NCBI GenBank assembly: GCA_900471605.1
Contig: UCEY01000031.1
Location: 235,225-299,224 of the forward strand
Direction: 5' to 3'
DNA: 64,000 bases
Source: Hyphomicrobiales bacterium
Lineage (GTDB): Bacteria; Pseudomonadota; Alphaproteobacteria; Rhizobiales; Rhizobiaceae
Shown here: positions 7,142 to 15,585 of the stretch, in pieces
Layout of the letters: each line of letters opens with the position of its first letter
Position numbering within the stretch: the stretch's first letter is position 1
The notes under the pieces: model-generated
Told to the model about the DNA's origin: nothing
Seen by the model: only the letters and a program-made list of their open reading frames with translations
Databases searched by the model: none
Translations under genes and position numbers: made by a program

Positions 7142-7891
7142 ATGTCTCCAGCCAGTGACGACCGCAGCGCCTTTTTCTGGTTCTTCACCGGCATGCGGGG
7201 CCTTCTGTCGCTTCCGGCGCTCATCCTGCTCATTTCGATCGTCGGCTTCAGTGCGTTTGCGCTGGAATCGGGCCTGACGCGTGCAGAGGCGGTGTTCATG
7301 TCCTTTGCGATCTGGGCGCTGCCGGCGCAGGTCATCCTTATTGGCACGATGGCAAGCGGCGCCAACATCGCCGCCTGCTTCCTCGCGGTGACGCTTTCCT
7401 CGATCCGCATGACGCCGATGGTCGCCTCGGTCATCCCGGAAATGCGCACGAGGCGCACGCCGATCTGGCTGCTGCTGATCCTGTCGCATTTCATCGCCAT
7501 CACATCCTGGGTCTTCGCGATCACCACGCTTCGCAACGTGCCTCGGGAATACCGGGCGATCTATTTTGCCGGTTTCGGCGTGACCCTGACCCTCACCGGT
7601 ACGCTGGTGGTGGCGGTCTTCTACGATATCGTCTCGGCCTTTCCGCCGGCCGTCGCGGGTGTGCTCTTCTTCCTGACGCCGGTCTATTTCAACGCCTCGA
7701 TCTGGGCGAGCGCCCGCCAGCCGGTGGTCAGGATCGCCTTCGTCATGGGCGTCGTTCTCGGGCCCACCCTTGCTCTGATCACGCCGAAATTCGACGTGCT
7801 CTGCGCGGGCCTTGGCGGCGGGACGATTGCCTATCTCGTCGATCGGATAAGGCGCGACAGGTTGCGCGCGAGCAAGGGTGACCGGCGATGA
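7142..7891 (+). CDS. azlC: AzlC family branched-chain amino acid exporter subunit
   Basis: Large subunit of an AzlCD-type exporter in the inner membrane; relatives export branched-chain amino acids or their analogues. The 249 residues contain about seven to eight hydrophobic segments, including the AzlC-like region GLTRAEAVFMSFAIWALPAQ (about 46-65). The ATG at 7142 (GGAA six bases upstream) is chosen over an in-frame upstream start that would run through the direct repeat. azlD overlaps its stop by four bases (ATGA). The gene now lies after the low-GC insert; before that event it would have followed clpA directly. Substrate not determinable. Confidence 0.82.
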   Translation: MSPASDDRSAFFWFFTGMRGLLSLPALILLISIVGFSAFALESGLTRAEAVFMSFAIWALPAQVILIGTMASGANIAACFLAVTLSSIRMTPMVASVIPEMRTRRTPIWLLLILSHFIAITSWVFAITTLRNVPREYRAIYFAGFGVTLTLTGTLVVAVFYDIVSAFPPAVAGVLFFLTPVYFNASIWASARQPVVRIAFVMGVVLGPTLALITPKFDVLCAGLGGGTIAYLVDRIRRDRLRASKGDRR

Positions 7892-8226
7892 TCGCGGAAT
7901 ACTGGACCTTCATCGTGATCGTGATTGCCGGCTTCCTGGCGACCGATATCTGGCGTTGGCTGGGCGTCTTCACCGGCAACCGCCTCGACGAGGATTCCGA
8001 GGCGCTTTATTGGGTGAGGGCGGTGGCGACCGCGCTGGTCATGGCGGTCACCGCCAAGCTGATCGTCTTCCCCAACGGCACGCTTGCCGGCTCGCCGCTG
8101 TGGCTGAGGCTCGGGGCGGCCGGCATCGGTTTTGCCGTCTTCCTGGCAACCGGCCGCAAGGTCGCGGTCGGCGTTGCGGTGCCGATGGCGCTGCTGGTTG
8201 CCGGTCTCTGGTGGGTGGGCTTCTAG
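7888..8226 (+). CDS. azlD: AzlD domain-containing protein, small exporter subunit
   Basis: A 112-residue inner-membrane protein with three to four hydrophobic helices (about 4-20, 45-63, 72-88, 92-110), the size and topology of the AzlD small subunit that pairs with AzlC. The segment KLIVFPNGTLAGSP between helices fits the family. ATGA overlap with azlC indicates translational coupling. Its stop is only a base or two from the stop of the convergent HIT gene, with no room for a separate terminator. Confidence 0.8.
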   Translation: MIAEYWTFIVIVIAGFLATDIWRWLGVFTGNRLDEDSEALYWVRAVATALVMAVTAKLIVFPNGTLAGSPLWLRLGAAGIGFAVFLATGRKVAVGVAVPMALLVAGLWWVGF

Positions 8227-8227
8227 C

Positions 8228-8659
8228 TTAATTGCCCAGTTCGCCGATGATCTTCTCGGCGTTGGCGGCCAGCACCTCGTTGTTCTCCATCTGGCCCGAA
8301 TGGGGCTTCAAAGCCTGTCCCTCATAGCGGGGGACGACGTGGAAATGCAGGTGGTAGACGGTCTGGCCGGAGGCCGGTTCGTTGAACTGTATGACCGTGA
8401 TGCCGTCCGCCTCGAAGGCTTCCTTGGCCGCCTTGGCGAGTTTCTGCACCACCGGCATCAGCTTCGAAAGCACCGCCGGATCCGCGTCGAGAATGTTGCG
8501 TGACGGCGTTTTGGGGATCACCAGCAGGTGACCGGGCGATTGCGGCATGACATCCATGAAGGCGAGCGTATCGGCATCCTCGTAGACCCGATGGCACGGG
8601 ATCTCGCCGCGCAGGATTTTCCCGAAGATATTGTTGCTGTCGTAAGCCTGGCCGCTCAT
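8228..8659 (-). CDS. HIT family hydrolase
   Basis: A 143-residue histidine-triad protein; relatives (HINT branch) hydrolyse AMP-linked phosphoramidates such as adenosine 5-phosphosulfate or aminoacyl-AMP conjugates. The triad HLHFHVV is at residues 103-109, and the conserved N-terminal IFGKILRGEIPCHRVYED is typical. The ATG follows AAGGAGAGG on the minus strand; the frame is open further upstream through the GNAT gene but that part is a shadow. It is the last gene of a leftward RidA-GDPD-GNAT-HIT cluster, 44 bases behind the GNAT gene. Confidence 0.92.
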   Translation of the reverse strand: MSGQAYDSNNIFGKILRGEIPCHRVYEDADTLAFMDVMPQSPGHLLVIPKTPSRNILDADPAVLSKLMPVVQKLAKAAKEAFEADGITVIQFNEPASGQTVYHLHFHVVPRYEGQALKPHSGQMENNEVLAANAEKIIGELGN

Positions 8660-8703
8660 CGCGATGTCCTCTCCTTGTTTTTCCGGCCCGATCCTTCCGG
8701 GCT

Positions 8704-9900
8704 CTAATCCTGTTCCTGCTGGCGCTCGCCCTTGCGGAACGGGCTGTGTTCCGCGAGATATTCCGTCATCTGCTCCACGTCTTCGCGCTCGTGTTCCAGA
8801 TAGTCGGCGATCGCGCGCCTCAGACCCGCATGGGCGATATAATGCATCGAATGGGTGGTGACAGGCAGATAGCCGCGCGCCAGCTTGTGTTCGCCTTGCG
8901 CTCCGGCCTCGACGCGCTTCAGGCCCTTGGCGAGCGCGAAATCGATCGCCTGATGGTAGCAGACCTCGAAATGCAGGAAGGGGTGGTCCTCGATACAGCC
9001 CCAGTGCCGGCCGTAGAGCGCATCCGCGCCGATGAAGTTGATCGCGCCCGCGACATATTTGCCCTCGCGTTTCGCCATCACCAGCAGGATGTCGTCGGCC
9101 ATCCGCTCGCCGATCAGCGAATAGAATTGTCGCGTGAGGTAAGGCCGGCCCCATTTGCGGCCGCCGGTATCCATGTAGAATTCGAAGAACTGGTCCCAGA
9201 TGCCTTCGGTCAGGTCCTTGCCGGTCAGCCAGTCGATGCTGATGCCGTTTTCGAGCGCCGCGCGGCGTTCCTTCTTCAGCGCCTTGCGCTTGCGCGAGGC
9301 GAGCGTTTCGAGAAAGGCGTCGTGGTTCTCGTAACCCTCGTTGATGAAATGGAATTGCTTGTCGGTCCGGTGCAGGTAGTCGGCCTCTTCGAAGGCGGCG
9401 ACCTGGTCTTGCGCAACGAAGGTCACATGCGCCGACGAGATGCCGAGCTGGCGGGTCACCTCCTGGAGACCGGCGGCCAGCGTCAGCTCCGTCGTATCCT
9501 TGTCGTAACCGTCGGACACCAGCAGGCGCGGTCCGCTTGCCGGAGTGAACGGCACGGTGCATTGCAGTTTTGGATAATAACGCCCGCCGGCCCGCTCGAA
9601 TGCGTCGGCCCAGCCGTGGTCGAAGACATATTCGCCCTGGCTGTGGCTCTTGAGATAACCGGGGACCGCGCCGATCAGCGTGCCCTTGTCGTCTTCCAGC
9701 AGGAGGTGATGGCCGAGCCAGCCGGTCTTGGCGGTGGCGGATCCGGATTCTTCCAGCACCGACAGGTAGGCGTGCGACAGGAACGGATTGTAGGGCGTTT
9801 CCGAAGAGGAGGACTTGGATGTGCCCGAAAGGCGCGACCAGCTTTCGGGGCTGATCGCGCAGAACGACTTTTCGATGCGGATGGTAAGATTGCCGGTCAT
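8704..9900 (-). CDS. GNAT family N-acetyltransferase (COG3146 / peptidoglycan-bridge-like)
   Basis: A 398-residue protein of the COG3146 family, which has a FemAB-like GNAT architecture of two related acyltransferase folds. Recognisable features are GHHLLLEDDKGTLIGAVPGY near residue 75, a Lys/Arg-rich helix LASRKRKALKKERRAALE near 200, and the C-terminal FALAKGLKRVEAGAQGEHK followed by the conserved YLPVTTHSMHYIAH. No signal peptide. The acceptor is unknown, so no reaction is named. It lies between the GDPD gene (8 bases upstream) and the HIT gene in one leftward operon. Confidence 0.8.
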   Translation of the reverse strand: MTGNLTIRIEKSFCAISPESWSRLSGTSKSSSSETPYNPFLSHAYLSVLEESGSATAKTGWLGHHLLLEDDKGTLIGAVPGYLKSHSQGEYVFDHGWADAFERAGGRYYPKLQCTVPFTPASGPRLLVSDGYDKDTTELTLAAGLQEVTRQLGISSAHVTFVAQDQVAAFEEADYLHRTDKQFHFINEGYENHDAFLETLASRKRKALKKERRAALENGISIDWLTGKDLTEGIWDQFFEFYMDTGGRKWGRPYLTRQFYSLIGERMADDILLVMAKREGKYVAGAINFIGADALYGRHWGCIEDHPFLHFEVCYHQAIDFALAKGLKRVEAGAQGEHKLARGYLPVTTHSMHYIAHAGLRRAIADYLEHEREDVEQMTEYLAEHSPFRKGERQQEQD

Positions 9901-9908
9901 GCTCTGCT

Positions 9909-10646
9909 TTACAGGGAGGGGGAGGAAGCCTCCCGCGGATCAAAACCTTCGAAGGTCATCTGGTCGGCATATTTATAGGTATGTTCGCGGCCGTTTGCAT
10001 CCCTCACGGTCCAGGTGATGACCGGAATTCCGCTCGCTCTCTGAGCTGTGATGAACGTGTTCGGCAGGTGGGGATAGTGATAGGAAATGAAGTCGAGGCC
10101 AAGTTGCATGGCTTCGTCGTGCTCGAAGAATTCTTCGGGCTTGTCCCCCATGGCGGTCAGGCCGAGCGGGTAGGGCGAGCCGGCGTTCTTCAGGTCGCGC
10201 AGGATGTGATAGTCGAAGCTCATCAGTGCCACCTTGCCCTGATAACCCTCGAGAACCTCCAGCACCGCCTCGGCGAACCCGTCGTCCTCGCCGTCGCCTT
10301 CTCGTCCCTTGATCTCGATGACCAGAGGCACCTTGCCGGCGACGAGGGCAAGCATCTGCTTCAGCGTCGGCACCTTGTCCTTGGTACCGCCGACCGAGAG
10401 CATGCCGAGCTCGGCCGAGGTCTTCTCGCGGATGTCGCCCTTGATGCCGCAGAGCCGCTCGAGATCATGGTCGTGGAAGACGACCGGCACGCTGTCGGCG
10501 GCAAGCTGCACGTCGCATTCGATCGCAAAGCCGGCCTCGACCGCGCGGGAAAACGCCGAGAGCGTGTTTTCCCAGACCTCGCGGTTCATGTCGTGATAGC
10601 CGCGATGGGCGACCGGAAGGTCCTTGATCCAGGTGGCGTCGGTCAT
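9909..10646 (-). CDS. glycerophosphodiester phosphodiesterase
   Basis: Hydrolyses glycerophosphodiesters to glycerol 3-phosphate and an alcohol. The 245 residues form a GDPD TIM barrel: AHRGYHD at about 13-19, NTLSAF, the metal ligands in IECDVQL and the HDHDLERLCG segment are all present, as is VIEIKGREGDG in the middle. There is no signal peptide, so it is the cytoplasmic, UgpQ-like type. Its ATG overlaps the stop of the upstream RidA gene by four bases, and the GNAT gene follows after 8 bases. Confidence 0.92.
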   Translation of the reverse strand: MTDATWIKDLPVAHRGYHDMNREVWENTLSAFSRAVEAGFAIECDVQLAADSVPVVFHDHDLERLCGIKGDIREKTSAELGMLSVGGTKDKVPTLKQMLALVAGKVPLVIEIKGREGDGEDDGFAEAVLEVLEGYQGKVALMSFDYHILRDLKNAGSPYPLGLTAMGDKPEEFFEHDEAMQLGLDFISYHYPHLPNTFITAQRASGIPVITWTVRDANGREHTYKYADQMTFEGFDPREASSPSL

Positions 10647-11113
10647 GCTTCGATCTCGATGATGGCTTCGATTTCCACGGCGGCGTTGAGAGGCAGCGCC
10701 GCCATGCCGACGGCTGCGCGCGCATGCTTGCCGGCGTCGCCGAGAACGTTGGCGATCAGGTTCGATGCGCCGTTGGTGACGATATGCTGCTCGCTGAAGC
10801 CGGGCGCCGAGGCGACGAAGCTCGAGAGCTTGACCACCCGCTTGATCCGGCCGAGATCGCCACCCAACGCAGCTTTTGCCTGAGCGAGGATATTGATGGC
10901 GCAGAGCTCTGCGGCGCGGCTCGCCGCCGGCACGTCGACATCTGCGCCGACAAGGCCCGTGACTGCGACTTTGCCATTTTCGTTCGGCAATTGGCCGGAG
11001 ATGAACAGCAGGTTGCCGGTGATCACATAGGGCAGGTAATTGGCGGCGGGCGCTGCCGCGACGGGGAGGACGATCCCCAGTTCCTTCAGACGGCCTTCGA
11101 TGGCTTCGGTCAT
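10643..11113 (-). CDS. RidA family protein
   Basis: A 156-residue YjgF/RidA-family protein. RidA proteins deaminate reactive enamine/imine intermediates released by PLP enzymes; other branches have different roles. Seen here are the strand GNLLFISGQLP, the SRAAELCAINILAQ helix and the C-terminal LPLNAAVEIEAIIEIEA with the conserved VEIEA. At 156 residues it is longer than the usual 128-130 of E. coli RidA, matching the longer YjgF-like subgroup common in rhizobia. It heads the leftward operon (RidA, GDPD, GNAT, HIT) and is divergent from eipB. Confidence 0.88.
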   Translation of the reverse strand: MTEAIEGRLKELGIVLPVAAAPAANYLPYVITGNLLFISGQLPNENGKVAVTGLVGADVDVPAASRAAELCAINILAQAKAALGGDLGRIKRVVKLSSFVASAPGFSEQHIVTNGASNLIANVLGDAGKHARAAVGMAALPLNAAVEIEAIIEIEA

Positions 11114-11223
11114 TTTCGACTCCCGTTTTGTTGTAAAATCTTCAAAAATCCTGCATCAAGGCCTTAGCTTGGTCAGATGGCGTTCTTATAACATCCCCGA
11201 CTGAGTCCAACAGGAGAATGTGA

Positions 11224-12075
11224 ATGTTGCGTATGAGCCTCGGGGTGATCCTTGTCGGCGGTCTGAGCCTTTTGGGCGCCACCTCCGCGGACGCGACGAC
11301 CGACGGTGCCGCCCGGCTGCTCGTCCCGCATCGCGCCATTTACGACCTGAAACTCAAGAAAGCCTCGGAACGCTCCGGCATCGAAGGCATGTTCGGCCGC
11401 ATGGTCTATGAGTTCACCGGCTCGGCCTGCACCGGCTTTTCCACCAATTTCCGCCTCGTCACCAAGATCGACACGGGCGAGGAGACGCGTCTCAGCGACC
11501 AGCAGACCACGACCTTCGAGGACATGGCCGCGAACCAGTTCCACTTCGAGACCAAGTCCTTCACCGACGAGCAGCTCGACAAGCAGCTGAGCGGCGACGC
11601 CTCGATCGCCGACAAGGGCGTCAAGGTGGAAATCACCCAGCCCGACGGCCGCGAGATCGACCTGCCGGCGAGCGATTTTCCGACCAGCCACATGCTCGAT
11701 GTCATTGCGAATGCCAAGCAGGGCAAGAACTTCTTCGAGGCGCGGGTCTTCGACGGTTCCGAAAACGGCGACCAGGCGCTGCTGACCACGACGGTGATCG
11801 GCAAGTCGCAGATGGCACAGAAGGATGACGTCGATGCCGACAAGGCCGGCGAGTTCGCCAAGACCCCGTTCTGGCCGGTGACGATCGCCTATTTCAACGA
11901 GAATGCGGCCGGCGATCCGACCCCGGTCTACAACATGTCGTTCAAGCTCTACGAAAACGGCATTACCCGCGATCTCACCATGGACTACGGCGACTTCGTT
12001 CTGTCCGGCAGCCTGGTGAAGCTGGAGCTCCTGAAGCCCCAGCAGGATGCGTGCCCGCCGGCGCCGGCGAAATAA
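11224..12075 (+). CDS. eipB: cell envelope integrity EipB-like protein (DUF1849)
   Basis: A 283-residue periplasmic protein with a signal peptide (1-24, ending SADA). It belongs to the DUF1849 family, whose Brucella member EipB is a beta-spiral protein required for envelope integrity. VPHRAIYDLKL (34-44), GRMVYEFTGSACTGF and the central DMAANQFHF region fit the family. Two cysteines, C69 and C277, match the pair that forms a disulfide in EipB. The ATG follows AGGAG. It is transcribed alone, divergent from the RidA operon, and ends 46 bases before the PHO box of the next operon. Confidence 0.88.
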   Translation: MLRMSLGVILVGGLSLLGATSADATTDGAARLLVPHRAIYDLKLKKASERSGIEGMFGRMVYEFTGSACTGFSTNFRLVTKIDTGEETRLSDQQTTTFEDMAANQFHFETKSFTDEQLDKQLSGDASIADKGVKVEITQPDGREIDLPASDFPTSHMLDVIANAKQGKNFFEARVFDGSENGDQALLTTTVIGKSQMAQKDDVDADKAGEFAKTPFWPVTIAYFNENAAGDPTPVYNMSFKLYENGITRDLTMDYGDFVLSGSLVKLELLKPQQDACPPAPAK

Positions 12076-12121
12076 CCCACCATTGACGTTCACCGGCCCC
12101 GCAGATCAGCGCCGCGGCGTT

Positions 12122-12156
12122 CTGTCATGAAACTGTCACGCAATCCTCTCTAGTGT
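12122..12156 (+). promoter_or_regulatory. PHO box and -10 element of the TelA operon
   Basis: Two adjacent 11-base direct repeats, CTGTCATGAAA (12122-12132) and CTGTCACGCAA (12133-12143), match the PhoB consensus of CTGTCA half-sites spaced 11 bases apart. A possible -10, TAGTGT (12151-12156), starts 18 bases after the second CTGTCA, close to the geometry of classical PhoB-activated promoters in which the PHO box replaces the -35 element. Confidence 0.75.
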
Positions 12157-12302
12157 GTGTCCGCGTCGGGCATGATTTGCGCCGGGCCGTCGTCTGAGAG
12201 CCGGCATTGGCCTCGGTCCGGCCGGCTCGCCTGTCCATCCCCGCGCGACGGTCTTTCTCGAAAAGGCCTGACGGTGAAACAGAGCGCTATGGGGATGACA
12301 CG

Positions 12303-13379
12303 ATGGCGGACACCGACTTGGCGACCACTTCCACTCTCAATCTGCCCGTGGTTTCTGCCGATCCGGCCGAAATCGCCCGCATCTCGGACAATATCAACCT
12401 GACCGACCGCTCGTCGATCTCCGTCTTCGGAGACCGGGCGCAGCAATCGGTGACCGATTATGCCGACCGCATCCTTCGCGAAGTCCGTAACCGCGACATG
12501 GGCGAAGTCGGCAAGCTGCTCAACGATATCATCCTCAAATCGAAGAACCTCGATCCGGCGTCGATCAGCGAACAGGGCTTTTTCAGCCGCATGTTCCAGT
12601 CCGCGCAGGCGCGGCTGGAGCGCTTCAAGGAAGAATTCGAGGATGTTGCCGGCCAGATCGACCGGATCGGCCTGGAACTCGACCGACACAAGGACACGCT
12701 TCGTCGCGATATCGCCCTGCTCGACGATCTCCATGAGGAGACCAAGCAGTCGATCGTCAAGCTCGACGGTTACGTCCAGGCGGGCAAGGCATTCGCCGAG
12801 AATTTTCGTGCCAATGAATTGCCGAGGCTGAAGGCAGCCGCCGATCAGGCCGCGGCCAATCCCGGCGGCGGCCTCATAGAGGCGCAGACCTATCAGGACA
12901 GCCTGCAGGCGCTCGATCGGCTGGAAAAGCGCATCTTCTATCTGCAGCAGGCCCGCCAGCTCGGCATCCAGCAATTGCCGCAGATCCGCATCGTCCAGTC
13001 GGGCGACGAGACGCTGATCGAGAACCTGCAGGCGACCTCGGCGCTGACCGTTCCCGCCTGGAAGCAGAAGATGGTCATCCTGCTCGGCCTCAACCGGCAG
13101 AAATCGGCGCTCGACCTGCAGAAGACCGTCACCGACGCGACCAATCAGATGATCCGCGAGGCATCGGCGATGATGAAGGACCAGGCGATCGCCATCGAGG
13201 AACAGTCGCAGCGCGGCATCGTCGATATCGATACGCTGGAAGCGGCAAACCGCGACCTTATCGATACGATCAGCGGCGTGCTGCGCGTCCAGGAGGACGG
13301 CCGCAAGAAACGCGCCGAGGCGGAGAGCCGCATGGAACAGCTTACAGTCGAGCTCAAGAAAGCGATGACAGGGGCGTGA
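12303..13379 (+). CDS. telA: toxic anion resistance protein, TelA/KlaA/YaaN family
   Basis: A 358-residue TelA-family protein, mostly helical with long coiled-coil segments (about 90-180 and 265-350). The family was named for plasmid tellurite resistance genes, but chromosomal members have no settled biochemical function. LDRLEKRIFYLQQARQ and the downstream LPQIRIVQSGDETLIENLQ segment (about 205-240) are typical, as is IVDIDTLEAANRDLI near the end. No signal peptide or membrane segment. The ATG at 12303 is the first that keeps the family N-terminus. First gene of a four-gene operon behind a PHO box; the next gene overlaps by four bases (GTGA). In Bacillus subtilis the TelA relative yaaN is also next to xpaC. 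Confidence 0.88.
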   Translation: MADTDLATTSTLNLPVVSADPAEIARISDNINLTDRSSISVFGDRAQQSVTDYADRILREVRNRDMGEVGKLLNDIILKSKNLDPASISEQGFFSRMFQSAQARLERFKEEFEDVAGQIDRIGLELDRHKDTLRRDIALLDDLHEETKQSIVKLDGYVQAGKAFAENFRANELPRLKAAADQAAANPGGGLIEAQTYQDSLQALDRLEKRIFYLQQARQLGIQQLPQIRIVQSGDETLIENLQATSALTVPAWKQKMVILLGLNRQKSALDLQKTVTDATNQMIREASAMMKDQAIAIEEQSQRGIVDIDTLEAANRDLIDTISGVLRVQEDGRKKRAEAESRMEQLTVELKKAMTGA

Positions 13380-14959
13380 CCTTGGGAATCGGACGGGCGC
13401 CGTATTGGGCTTTAGCGCTGCTGGCGGTCGTCTCGCTCGCCGGCTGCAATATCGGCAAGGGACCGGATTTCTCGATCGTCTCGGGATCGGAAAACACGGT
13501 CCTGCAGCCGATCGTGGAAGAGTTCTGCAAAGAGAAGAACGCCACCTGCACCTTCAAATACGAGGGCACGCTCGATATCGGCCTGGCGCTGCAGAGCGAG
13601 GCGGGCGTATTACAGGATGCGGTCTGGCCGGCCTCCAGCGTCTGGGTCGACATGTTCGACACCCGCCGCCGTGTCAAGAACCTGACCTCGATCGCCCAGA
13701 CGCCGGTCGTCTTGGGCGTCCGTAAGTCGAAGGCGCAGGCGCTCGGCTGGATCGGCCGCGACGTGTTCATGAAAGACATTCTGGCAGCGGTGAATTCCGG
13801 CTCGCTCAAATTCCTGATGACGTCCGCGACGCAGTCCAATTCCGGCGCCAGCGCCTATCTCGCCATGCTGTCGAGCGCGCTCGGGAACAAGCCGGTGATC
13901 GAGCCCGGCGACCTCAAGGACAAGACGGTGCAGGACACCGTCAGGTCGCTGCTCTCCGGCGTCGAGCGGTCGTCCGGCTCCTCCGGCTGGCTCGCCGATC
14001 TCTATGTAGATCAGGCCCGCCGCGGCACGCTTTACGACGCCATGTGGAACTACGAGGCGGTGCTGAAGGAGACCAACGACAAGCTGGCTGGCATCGGACA
14101 GCAGGATCCGCTTTATGCGATCTATCCGGCCGATGGCGTCGCCGTTGCCGATTCGCCGATTGGCTTTGTCGATCATGGTCGGGGTGCGGAGGTCCAGACC
14201 TTCTTCAACGAACTGCTCGCCTATCTGCGTACACCCGACATCCAGAAACGCATCGCCGCCACCGGCCGGCGCATTCCGCTCGCCGATGTCGCCGCGACGC
14301 CCGAACCGCTGTGGAATTTCGACCCGAAACGGCTGGTGACCGCGATCCGCATGCCGGAGCCGGCTGTCATCGGCGAGGCGCTGACGCTCTATCAGGCGGC
14401 CTTGCGCAAGCCGTCGCTGACTGCCCTCTGCCTCGATTTTTCCGGTTCGATGGCCGGGGAGGGCGTGACTCAGTTGACGCAGGCCATGCGTTTCCTGCTG
14501 ACGCCGGCCGAAGCGAGCCGGGTCCTGGTGCAGTGGTCGCCGGCCGATCGCATCATCGTAATCCCCTTCGACGGCAGCGTGCGCCGTTCGCTGGTGGGAA
14601 GCGGCGATCCCATGGAACAGGAAGGGCTGCTGAATGCCGTACTCGGCGAGCAGCCGGGCGGCGGCACCAACATGTATGCCTGCGCTGCCGAAGCCATGCG
14701 TCAGATCGCCCGCACCGAAGGCCTTCCGAACTATCTGCCCGCCATCGTCATCATGACCGACGGCAAGTCGGACAATGATAGCCGCCGGTTCATGAACCAG
14801 TGGAACGCGACGCAGCCGCATGTTCCGGTCTTCGGCATCACCTTCGGCGATGCCGACAAGACCCAGCTCAACAATCTTGCGGAAGCCACCTCCGCCCGCG
14901 TATTCAACGGCGGTTCCGATCTCGCGGCGGCATTCCGCACCGCCCGCGGTTACAACTAA
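13376..14959 (+). CDS. solute-binding domain / VWA domain fusion lipoprotein
   Basis: A 527-residue predicted lipoprotein with lipobox LAGC (Cys24). Residues about 30-320 resemble a type 2 periplasmic solute-binding protein (SGSEN near the start, AVWPASSVW at 82-90, SNSGASAYLAML at 154-165). Residues about 348-527 are a von Willebrand A domain with a complete-looking MIDAS: DFSGS (354-358), Thr431 in GGGT and Asp462 in MTDGKSD. The start is GTG overlapping the telA stop. It should sit on the outer or inner membrane facing the periplasm, able to bind a ligand and, through the metal site, a protein. No ABC permease or ATPase lies nearby. The solute-binding part is related to the last gene of the operon. 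Confidence 0.8.
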   Translation: MTLGIGRAPYWALALLAVVSLAGCNIGKGPDFSIVSGSENTVLQPIVEEFCKEKNATCTFKYEGTLDIGLALQSEAGVLQDAVWPASSVWVDMFDTRRRVKNLTSIAQTPVVLGVRKSKAQALGWIGRDVFMKDILAAVNSGSLKFLMTSATQSNSGASAYLAMLSSALGNKPVIEPGDLKDKTVQDTVRSLLSGVERSSGSSGWLADLYVDQARRGTLYDAMWNYEAVLKETNDKLAGIGQQDPLYAIYPADGVAVADSPIGFVDHGRGAEVQTFFNELLAYLRTPDIQKRIAATGRRIPLADVAATPEPLWNFDPKRLVTAIRMPEPAVIGEALTLYQAALRKPSLTALCLDFSGSMAGEGVTQLTQAMRFLLTPAEASRVLVQWSPADRIIVIPFDGSVRRSLVGSGDPMEQEGLLNAVLGEQPGGGTNMYACAAEAMRQIARTEGLPNYLPAIVIMTDGKSDNDSRRFMNQWNATQPHVPVFGITFGDADKTQLNNLAEATSARVFNGGSDLAAAFRTARGYN

Positions 14960-14967
14960 GGCCGAGA

Positions 14968-15585
14968 ATGCGTAGATGGTTCGGCAATGACTGGAACTGG
15001 GTCGTGGCGGGGCTTGCCGCCGCGATCTTCGTTCCCGTGCTGAGTTTCGTGTTCCTGATGCCGGTCATCGTAGCCGCCGGCATCGGCGCCTTCGTCTTCG
15101 CCGGCCTGGTATTCCTTCTGGCGCCGCGCCGGTTGTTCGAAGGGCTCGACGAAAAGACGATCGGTCGCGGCCGGCTGGAATTCGTCCGCGAACTGATGGC
15201 GGTCGCCGTGCCTGCCGCCGAACGGCTCGAAGCCGCCGCCGGCCGCATCACCGACAAACCGACCGCCGCCCGGGTAAATCATCTCGCCGAGATCGCCGCC
15301 GATGTCTTCACAAAGCTGGAGGCCGATCCGCAGAGTGCCGGCGCGGTGCGCCGCTTTCTCAGCTATTACCTGCCGCGCGCAGCCGAGGTCGCGGAAGGTT
15401 TCGCGATCATCGAGGCCAAACGCGCCCCCGATGCAAAACAGTTGCAGGATGTCGGCGGCGTATTGGTCAAGCTCGAGGACGCCTTCGTGCATTACGCCGA
15501 CAGCCTGGTCGACGAACAGCTCGACAGCCTGAACACCGACCTTCGCCTCATCCAGGCATCGCTCAAAGAGGACCTCGAACGCTGA
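14968..15585 (+). CDS. XpaC-like (5-bromo-4-chloroindolyl phosphate hydrolysis family) membrane protein
   Basis: A 205-residue protein with two adjacent hydrophobic segments near the N-terminus (about 11-34 and 37-54) followed by a helical cytoplasmic domain (AERLEAAAGRI, RRFLSYYLPRAAEVAEGFAII, LQDVGGVLVKLEDAF). The C-terminal organisation fits the XpaC family; in B. subtilis xpaC neighbours the TelA relative yaaN. The family name reflects a historical phenotype and no phosphatase motif is evident. The start ATG at 14968 lies 8 bases after the VWA gene; the last gene overlaps its stop by one base. Probably a membrane partner for TelA. Confidence 0.75.
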   Translation: MRRWFGNDWNWVVAGLAAAIFVPVLSFVFLMPVIVAAGIGAFVFAGLVFLLAPRRLFEGLDEKTIGRGRLEFVRELMAVAVPAAERLEAAAGRITDKPTAARVNHLAEIAADVFTKLEADPQSAGAVRRFLSYYLPRAAEVAEGFAIIEAKRAPDAKQLQDVGGVLVKLEDAFVHYADSLVDEQLDSLNTDLRLIQASLKEDLER

